A stretch of DNA of 29,275 nucleotides from JBAYZQ01 sp041672385 (GTDB lineage Bacteria; Spirochaetota; Spirochaetia; Sphaerochaetales; Sphaerochaetaceae). Position numbers and translations under genes: made by a program. Below are positions 25,144 to 29,275 of the stretch, piece after piece. The notes under the pieces are model-generated. The model did not search any database. It saw only the letters and a list, made by a program, of their open reading frames with translations, and had not been told where the DNA came from. Every line of letters begins with the position of its first letter. The stretch's first letter is position 1. The DNA is taken from the NCBI GenBank assembly GCA_041672385.1, contig JBAYZQ010000012.1, positions 1 to 29,275 on the forward strand, read 5' to 3'.

Positions 25144-25590
25144 ATGACAAGAAAATTACTAGTGCTTTTTATTACGTTACTACTTTGTTTTTACCTTTTG
25201 CTTTCTTCTTTTTTTGGAGAAAAAGGCTATTATTATAATAAAGCTTTAAAACAGGAAATATTCTATCAAAAAAAGGTATTGGATAATTTAAATATAGAAT
25301 TAAACAGGTTAAACGCGACTCAAGAAAACCTAAAAACAGAAAGATATCTTAACGATATTGCTATAAAGCTAGGATATAAGGCTACCGATGACAAAGTTTA
25401 TTATTTTGAGGAAGAACCTTATCCCTATAATAAAATAAATAAGAATGGAGAAATAAAAATTGAGTATAAAGATATATTTTATCTTAAGTCATTTACAATA
25501 TTAATAATTTCTTTTATTCTCTCATTGATAATCGTTCTTCTTAAGGTCCTGTTTTTAAAATTCAAGAAGAATAAGGAAAATAATACATGA
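25144..25590 (+). CDS. FtsB/DivIC-like septum protein with extra C-terminal TM helix
   Basis: A 148-residue membrane protein. TM1 (LLVLFITLLLCFYLLLSSFF) is followed by a short coiled coil (about 38-66: KVLDNLNIELNRLNATQE) and the family-like end block YLNDIAIKLGYKATDDKVYYFEE. That order is the FtsB/DivIC plan; these proteins form a complex with FtsL and FtsQ at the division site. Unusually, a second TM helix (FTILIISFILSLIIVLLKVLF, about 116-136) and a Lys-rich tail follow. This would return the C-terminus to the cytoplasm, whereas normal FtsB ends in the periplasm. The start has an AAGGG site very close (3-bp gap after AAGGGAA). The stop overlaps the tsaC start as ATGA. Confidence 0.8.
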   Translation: MTRKLLVLFITLLLCFYLLLSSFFGEKGYYYNKALKQEIFYQKKVLDNLNIELNRLNATQENLKTERYLNDIAIKLGYKATDDKVYYFEEEPYPYNKINKNGEIKIEYKDIFYLKSFTILIISFILSLIIVLLKVLFLKFKKNKENNT

Positions 25591-26144
25591 TCTTAAATAA
25601 ACTAAATCCTGAAACTATTGGCATTGTTGCCAATTTATTGAAAGACGGAGGCTTAGGGGTTTTGCCCTGTGATACTATTTATGGATTAAGTAGTATTTAT
25701 GGTATTGGGGAAAAACCTTTAAGGTTTATAAAAAAAAGACCTGATTACAAACCCTTTATTATTCTTTGTACCTTACAACAAGCTAAAGATATTTGTAAAG
25801 AAGAAATTCCTGAAGAAATTTTAAAACTTTGGCCAGCGCCCTTGACTGTTATTTTAAAAGATAAAAATAATGTTTCTACAGCAATTAGAGTTCCTAAAGA
25901 TGAATTTTTTCAAAAACTTCTTGAAAAAACTGGTAGCCCAATTTATTCAACTAGTGTAAACACTTCAGGTGAACCTACTTTACTTAATTTTACTGAAATT
26001 CAACAAAGATTTGAATGTAAAGTAGATTTTATGGTTAAAAATAAAGAAACGCAAGGAACCATTCCATCAACTTTAATTGATGCAACGGTCAAACCTTATA
26101 GAATCCTTCGACAAGGAACTTTTGACGTTTCATTTTTGATTTAA
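25587..26144 (+). CDS. tsaC: L-threonylcarbamoyladenylate synthase (TsaC/YrdC family)
   Basis: Makes threonylcarbamoyl-AMP from threonine, bicarbonate and ATP, the first step of t6A at position 37 of ANN-decoding tRNAs. The 185 residues match the short YrdC form: LPCDTIYGLSS (usually PTDTVYGL), IKKRPDYKPFIIL with the conserved Lys-Arg pair, LWPAPLTVILK, TAIRVP, YSTSVNTSGEP and the end block TLIDATVKPYRILRQG. It lacks the extra C-terminal Sua5 domain. The retained KR-P motif favours TsaC over the paralogue YciO. It overlaps the FtsB-like gene by four bases at its start, and at the end overlaps the convergent chorismate mutase gene by 15 bases. Confidence 0.88.
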   Translation: MILNKLNPETIGIVANLLKDGGLGVLPCDTIYGLSSIYGIGEKPLRFIKKRPDYKPFIILCTLQQAKDICKEEIPEEILKLWPAPLTVILKDKNNVSTAIRVPKDEFFQKLLEKTGSPIYSTSVNTSGEPTLLNFTEIQQRFECKVDFMVKNKETQGTIPSTLIDATVKPYRILRQGTFDVSFLI

Positions 26145-26489
26145 ATCTGGCCTTAGTTTTTCCGCTCCATTTAAATAAACAGGATTTAGTTTACTACTTT
26201 TAGTATTAAAAGTTAGGAGCATTCTAACTACCATAGGGGCAGAATTTTCAATATTAGCTTCTTGAACACACATTAAACAAATATTTTTAGCTAGTCCAGC
26301 TTTTCTTAGGGAAGTTGCAGAGTTTCTCTTAGTAAGATCCAATGTATGTGTAATAATTAAAGAAATAATATCTTCTTCTTTAATATTATTTTGTTCTAAA
26401 AGCCCTAAATACAATTTTACAGCTTTATCATCAATTTCAGTAATTGAATTCTCTTTAAGAAAAATAGCTCCTCTTAAACTTTTTATCAT
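26130..26489 (-). CDS. aroH: Chorismate mutase, AroH type
   Basis: Converts chorismate to prephenate on the way to Phe and Tyr. At 119 residues it fits the trimeric monofunctional AroH family. The N-terminal SLRGA holds the arginine equivalent to Arg7 of the Bacillus enzyme; RNSATSLRKAG contains candidates for the Lys60/Arg63 region; CVQEANI carries the Cys75/Glu78 pair; VVRMLLTF has the Arg90 equivalent; and VYLNGAEKLRPDL supplies the Tyr108 and Arg116 equivalents. All key residues therefore seem present. AAAGGA lies before the ATG at 26489, overlapping the end of the small membrane-protein gene 11 bases upstream, so the two are probably cotranscribed. Confidence 0.88.
   Translation of the reverse strand: MIKSLRGAIFLKENSITEIDDKAVKLYLGLLEQNNIKEEDIISLIITHTLDLTKRNSATSLRKAGLAKNICLMCVQEANIENSAPMVVRMLLTFNTKSSKLNPVYLNGAEKLRPDLNQK
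26138..26147. repeat. 10-bp palindrome at the tsaC/aroH convergent junction
   Basis: GATTTAAATC is a perfect palindrome containing the tsaC stop (26142-26144) and codons near the end of aroH. It parallels the palindrome at the trpS/thiI junction. It is too short for a firm terminator call. Confidence 0.3.
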
Positions 26490-26500
26490 AATTTAATCCT

Positions 26501-26845
26501 TTAAAATGAGAAGGTAAGACCTTTATTAATACTAATTTCTACAAAGCTGACAATAAAATAAATTAAAAAAGAAAAAATAAGATTCAAAATGGAATCTAAA
26601 AAAATTCTTATTGGAAAACTATTATCGAAAATCTTAGAAGAAATACAAAAAAATATATTCAAAATTGCACCCAAAATTATTATCCAGGAAATTACAAAAA
26701 GGAAATTTGAAAGGAATGATGCAAAATTTTCATAAACCTCAAAATAGGAGCAAGCAAAATAAAGGCAAAATACAAAAAAGTTTACCAGAAACAAATAATG
26801 AAAGATTAAATTTAAAGTCTCAGATAAACGTCTTCTTCTTAGCAT
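26501..26845 (-). CDS. Small membrane protein, three predicted TM helices
   Basis: A 114-residue hydrophobic protein I do not recognise. A basic start (MLRRRRLSE) suggests a cytoplasmic N-terminus. Three helices follow: about 9-33 (IFHYLFLVNFFVFCLYFACSY), about 43-67 (FLFVISWIIILGAILNIFF) and about 82-107 (ILNLIFSFLIYFIVSF). There is no clear Shine-Dalgarno before the ATG at 26845. Support for a real gene is the membrane architecture, the positive-inside charge pattern and the short gap to aroH, whose ribosome-binding site overlaps its stop. It could be a false ORF in AT-rich DNA, as T-rich sequence readily encodes Phe/Ile/Leu. Confidence 0.6.
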   Translation of the reverse strand: MLRRRRLSETLNLIFHYLFLVNFFVFCLYFACSYFEVYENFASFLSNFLFVISWIIILGAILNIFFCISSKIFDNSFPIRIFLDSILNLIFSFLIYFIVSFVEISINKGLTFSF

Positions 26846-26896
26846 AACTGAATTTTATTAAAAAACTTAGGTTTACTCAAGTCTTTTGTGCTTTGG

Positions 26897-26911
26897 AAAA
26901 CCATTGGTTTT
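26897..26911. repeat. Short inverted repeat in the aroH-side/DUF1015 divergent gap
   Basis: AAAACC-ATT-GGTTTT forms a 6-bp stem with a 3-base loop. It lies in the 196-bp gap between the divergent small membrane-protein gene and the DUF1015 gene. It could be a dyad operator site, but nothing else supports that. Confidence 0.25.
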
Positions 26912-26990
26912 ATTATATTGAAAAGAAACCTCAGGAATTTTATAAAAAATTATTGTTTTGCTCATTTTTTTATAATAATACTTGCCAAAA

Positions 26991-27021
26991 TTGAAAATTA
27001 TTGCTTAGAATATTATATAAT
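26991..27021 (+). promoter_or_regulatory. Probable sigma-70-type promoter of the DUF1015 gene
   Basis: TTGAAA (26991-26996) and a perfect TATAAT (27016-27021) are 19 bases apart, slightly longer than the preferred 17. The -10 lies 20 bases before the ATG at 27042 and just upstream of a strong GGAGG ribosome-binding site (27030-27034), giving a very short leader. Confidence 0.45.
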
Positions 27022-27041
27022 ACAAAATTGGAGGAAAATTA

Positions 27042-28352
27042 ATGAAAAGTATTAAAGAAAGATTAAATGAGATGGGATTATTTCTCCCAAATATTTTAAT
27101 TCCAAAAAAGGAAATAGATTTAAAAAAGTGGGCAGTAGTAGCTTGTGATCAATACACCAGTGAAAAAGAATATTGGAAGAGAGTAGATAAATTTGTTGGA
27201 GAATGCCCATCCACTTTAAGACTAATATATCCAGAATGTTATTTAGGTGAAAAAGAAAGTAAAAAAAGGATTGATAATATTAATAAAACTATGGCTTCTT
27301 ATTCTAAGAATAACATTTTTGATGAATACCAAGATTCATTTTTTTTGGTTAAAAGAGATGTTGAAAATAAAACAAGATGGGGATTGATTGTTTGTCTTGA
27401 TTTAGAAAGATATAGTTGGGAAAAAGATTCTAAGAGTTTAATAAGAGCAACTGAGGGAACTATTTTATCGAGAATACCACCAAGAAAAGAGATTAGAAAA
27501 GATGCTTTGTTAGAAATTCCCCATATAATGGTTTTAATAAATGATAAAGAACAAACTGTGATTGAACCTTTTAAAAATCATACACAAAAGTTAAATCAAG
27601 TTTATAATACAAAGTTGATGGAAAAGGGTGGATCTATTACTTCTTGGCAAATTAATGAAAAACAAGACCTTGAAAAGATTACAAAAGCCTTTGAAACCTT
27701 ATATTCAAATTTAGATGAGAGCAATCCTCTCTTGTTTGCTATGGGAGATGGAAACCATAGTTTTGCTACTGCTAAAAGCTGCTGGCTAGATATTAGAGAA
27801 AATTTAACTGAAGAAGAAATAAAAAATCATCCTGCTAGGTTTTGTCTTGTTGAACTTGAAAATATTTATGATAGTGGTTTGGTCTTTGAGCCAATACACA
27901 GAGTTTTATTTAATATCAAATGGGAAGAGTTTTTTAACAATTTAATGAATTTTTGTAGTGGTTTTGAAAAAGTAAATATTTCCAATATTGAAGTTATGAT
28001 GGATAAAATTGAAAATAATAAAGATCCAAGGCAGTGTTTTGGAATATGTTATAATGAAAATTATTATATTGTATTTCTAGAAGAACCAAAAGCTAGTTTA
28101 GTGGCTGGAACTTTACAATATTTGATTGACAGTTTAATAAATGAAAAAACAACAGTCGATTACACCCATGGAATTGAAATTACCCAAAAAAAAGGAAATG
28201 AAAAAAATAATATAGGTTTGTTCCTGCCTGGAATTTCAAAAGACACTTTTTTTGATTCTATAATAAAAGATGGAGCACTTCCAAGAAAAACTTTTAGTAT
28301 GGGAAATGCAAATGAAAAGCGTTTCTACATGGAAACAAGAAGGATTAAATAA
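27042..28352 (+). CDS. DUF1015 family protein
   Basis: A 436-residue cytoplasmic protein of the DUF1015 family, whose biochemical role is unsettled; in some anaerobes members lie near serine or amino-acid metabolism genes. Recognisable blocks are LFLPNILIPKKEIDLKKWAVVACDQYTS near the start, ATEGTILSRIPPRKEIRKDA in the middle, and the highly conserved FAMGDGNHSFATAKSCW (about residues 230-246), which looks like an active-site or ligand-binding loop. The C-terminal VDYTHGIEIT and GLFLPGISKDTFFDSI are also typical. Start at ATG 27042 with GGAGG eight bases upstream. It is monocistronic, with its own probable promoter and followed by transposase remains. No clear terminator follows; the weak hairpin TACAAA-ATTC-TTTGTA (28385-28400) has no T run. 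Confidence 0.88.
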   Translation: MKSIKERLNEMGLFLPNILIPKKEIDLKKWAVVACDQYTSEKEYWKRVDKFVGECPSTLRLIYPECYLGEKESKKRIDNINKTMASYSKNNIFDEYQDSFFLVKRDVENKTRWGLIVCLDLERYSWEKDSKSLIRATEGTILSRIPPRKEIRKDALLEIPHIMVLINDKEQTVIEPFKNHTQKLNQVYNTKLMEKGGSITSWQINEKQDLEKITKAFETLYSNLDESNPLLFAMGDGNHSFATAKSCWLDIRENLTEEEIKNHPARFCLVELENIYDSGLVFEPIHRVLFNIKWEEFFNNLMNFCSGFEKVNISNIEVMMDKIENNKDPRQCFGICYNENYYIVFLEEPKASLVAGTLQYLIDSLINEKTTVDYTHGIEITQKKGNEKNNIGLFLPGISKDTFFDSIIKDGALPRKTFSMGNANEKRFYMETRRIK

Positions 28353-28429
28353 GTATAATGTATATGGTAATAAAAAAGAGTTCCTACAAAATTCTTTGTA
28401 ATATGAAATAACAAATTAGTAATTAAAAT

Positions 28430-28472
28430 GGATGATTAATCCTATTATTAACTAATAAGGGAGTAATCGTCC
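28430..28472 (+). repeat. Stem-loop at the start of the transposase remnant
   Basis: GGATGATTA (28430-28438) pairs with TAATCGTCC (28464-28472) over nine base pairs, one of them G-U as RNA. The 25-base loop contains AAGGGAG, the best ribosome-binding site before the ATG at 28473. Structures of this sort at transposase starts can reduce translation from read-through transcripts. Here the gene is broken, so it is a relic at most. Confidence 0.45.
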
Positions 28473-28708
28473 ATGAATGTGTATATACAAATTTATCATA
28501 ATTTTCCATGTTTTTTCGTGACTAAAGAACCAAAATATTACAAAATACATCGGGTAGAAAAGTAGTTGTAATAGAAGATAAAGTAACTACAGAAATACAA
28601 AAAAATGTCCTGTTTATTTGGAAGATTATGCTTTACTAAAGTTAAATACATTGGATGTAAATGTTCTAAATGTAATACATTGAATAGCCAAAAGCTTCCG
28701 CTAATAAT

Positions 28709-28740
28709 CCTCTAACTTAATTTTTAAAGCAAGTTAGAGG
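28709..28740. repeat. Perfect 10-bp inverted repeat inside the transposase remnant
   Basis: CCTCTAACTT (28709-28718) and AAGTTAGAGG (28731-28740) are exact reverse complements around a 12-base AT-rich loop. No T run follows on either strand, so it does not look like an intrinsic terminator. It lies at a point where the transposase reading frame is disrupted and could mark a small insertion or rearrangement. Confidence 0.6.
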
Positions 28741-28964
28741 ATATGTTTCTCAAAACTTTACTGTAAATGATGTTTTAGTAGTATTGGAATTCATCCTAAT
28801 ACTGCTAAAGTAATTGATAAAAATAGATTAAAAGCTAAATTTGAAGATAGACCAAGAAGTGAAGAACAAAACAAAGCACAATATATATTACTTAAAGGTA
28901 GTAGATGGTTATTTCATTGAAATATATGAAAATAATAATAGATTGAGACAAAGATACACTTTAA

Positions 28965-28981
28965 GAGGTTTTTTTTACCTC
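28965..28981. repeat. Short inverted repeat with T7 loop in the transposase remnant
   Basis: GAGGT-TTTTTTT-ACCTC forms a 5-bp stem around seven T residues (loop 28970-28976). The T run is a likely site of past slippage and coincides with a frame change in the transposase remains. No function is apparent. Confidence 0.35.
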
Positions 28982-29275
28982 CCGGAGAAAGAATAATGAA
29001 ATTTGGTCCTTCTATTAAGCTAAAAGAGTTTTTAGTATCAAACCATAAATTGCTGGCTGTCTATGTAATGAAAGAAGAATTAAATGAAATTTTTACTTAT
29101 TATAACAAAGAAGATGTAAAAGTTGCTCTAAAGCAATTCACTTGCTTCTTCTTTTGACATTCCTCAAATTAGAAACTTTTGTTTAACAATTAATAAAAAA
29201 TGGGAATGAATTTTAAATCACATAGTACACCAATCTTGTAGAAAAGCTTAGAGTTTTAAGGATACTAAATACTTC

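Larger units (their letters stand above)
28473..29275 (+). pseudogene. Degenerate transposase, probably ISL3 family, 3' end beyond the window
   Basis: No intact ORF, but pieces of a transposase appear in order across frames. The ATG at 28473 opens 30 codons. Around 28650 there is a CxCxxC-like zinc-ribbon trace (KYIGCKCSKCNT). A helix-turn-helix piece, GIHPNTAKVIDKNRLKAKF, starts at 28786. After stops, a frame open from 28942 to 29154 gives LKEFLVSNHKLLAVYVMKEE and LNEIFTYYNKEDVKVALKQF, which fits the ISL3 C-terminal pattern (LLxLNPxLAxAYxLKEE, then IFTYKDKEEA). A frame change at about 29150 gives IPQIRNFCLTIN, and a third frame near 29238 gives VEKLRVLRILN, matching the VEGxNNKIKVLKR region. 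The DDE core between the helix-turn-helix and the C-terminal part seems deleted or scrambled. The family assignment is by motif memory. Confidence 0.6.

Noticed and set aside
28385..28400. TACAAA-ATTC-TTTGTA as terminator of the DUF1015 gene.
   Set aside because: The stem is only six AT-rich pairs and no T run follows.
28996..29157. A 53-codon ORF with GGAGA before its ATG.
   Set aside because: Its product matches the C-terminal part of the decayed transposase, so it is a fragment and not an independent small gene.
1..29275. tRNA, rRNA, CRISPR arrays, riboswitches or phage genes.
   Set aside because: I looked through the gaps on both strands and saw no cloverleaf-like GC-rich segment, no regular direct repeats and no known riboswitch signature; only short gaps exist outside the last 920 bases.

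Overview
The window is AT-rich chromosomal DNA (by eye about 70% A+T) packed with housekeeping genes and ending in a decayed mobile element. It most resembles a spirochaete, probably a Treponema-like member. This rests on the eukaryotic-like (type 2) IleRS, spirochaetal lipoboxes, a spirochaete-style poly(A) polymerase, a Lol-type ABC transporter, and a lipoprotein directly after ileS (I recall TP0452 ileS and TP0453 being neighbours in T. pallidum). It is inference from protein character and gene order, not from a marker gene. The standard code is used: TGG for Trp and TGA as stop.

Layout. (1) 2-4490, + strand: ileS (5' end cut by the window edge), an exported lipoprotein and trpS. (2) 11710-4491, - strand: a tight five-gene run hisS > hrpA-type helicase > aroB > cysteine desulfurase > thiI. 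Two of its junctions are 1-base stop/start overlaps, and the last pair is a sulfur relay for 4-thiouridine in tRNA. (3) 11792-12973 (+) pcnB, facing 12975-13832 (-), a P-loop protein with an Asp23-like tail. (4) 13905-23823, + strand: a long probable operon of a GH57-like protein that has lost its nucleophile, prfB with a programmed +1 frameshift, an exported PEGA-like protein, ftsY, an exported protein of unknown function, two Lol-type permeases flanking a LolD-type ATPase, and RNase Z. (5) 25070-23820 (-): a two-TM acidic protein with a GGDEF-like remnant. (6) 25144-26144 (+): an FtsB/DivIC-like protein with an extra TM helix, and TsaC. (7) 26845-26130 (-): a small membrane protein and AroH-type chorismate mutase. 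(8) 27042-28352 (+): a DUF1015 protein. (9) 28353-29275: no intact gene, but the remains of what looks like an ISL3-type transposase with several hairpins.

Much of the content serves translation and its quality control: three aminoacyl-tRNA synthetases, RF2, ThiI with its desulfurase, TsaC, RNase Z and poly(A) polymerase. The second theme is envelope biogenesis: FtsY for membrane targeting, LolCDE-like lipoprotein sorting, a divisome component and several exported proteins. Four convergent gene pairs abut or overlap at their stop codons with no room for ordinary terminators. I found no tRNA, rRNA, CRISPR array or recognisable defence system. The best leads are the GH57 pseudoenzyme, the P-loop/Asp23-like protein, the TP0453-like lipoprotein, the two-TM FtsB and the exported proteins in the Lol operon.
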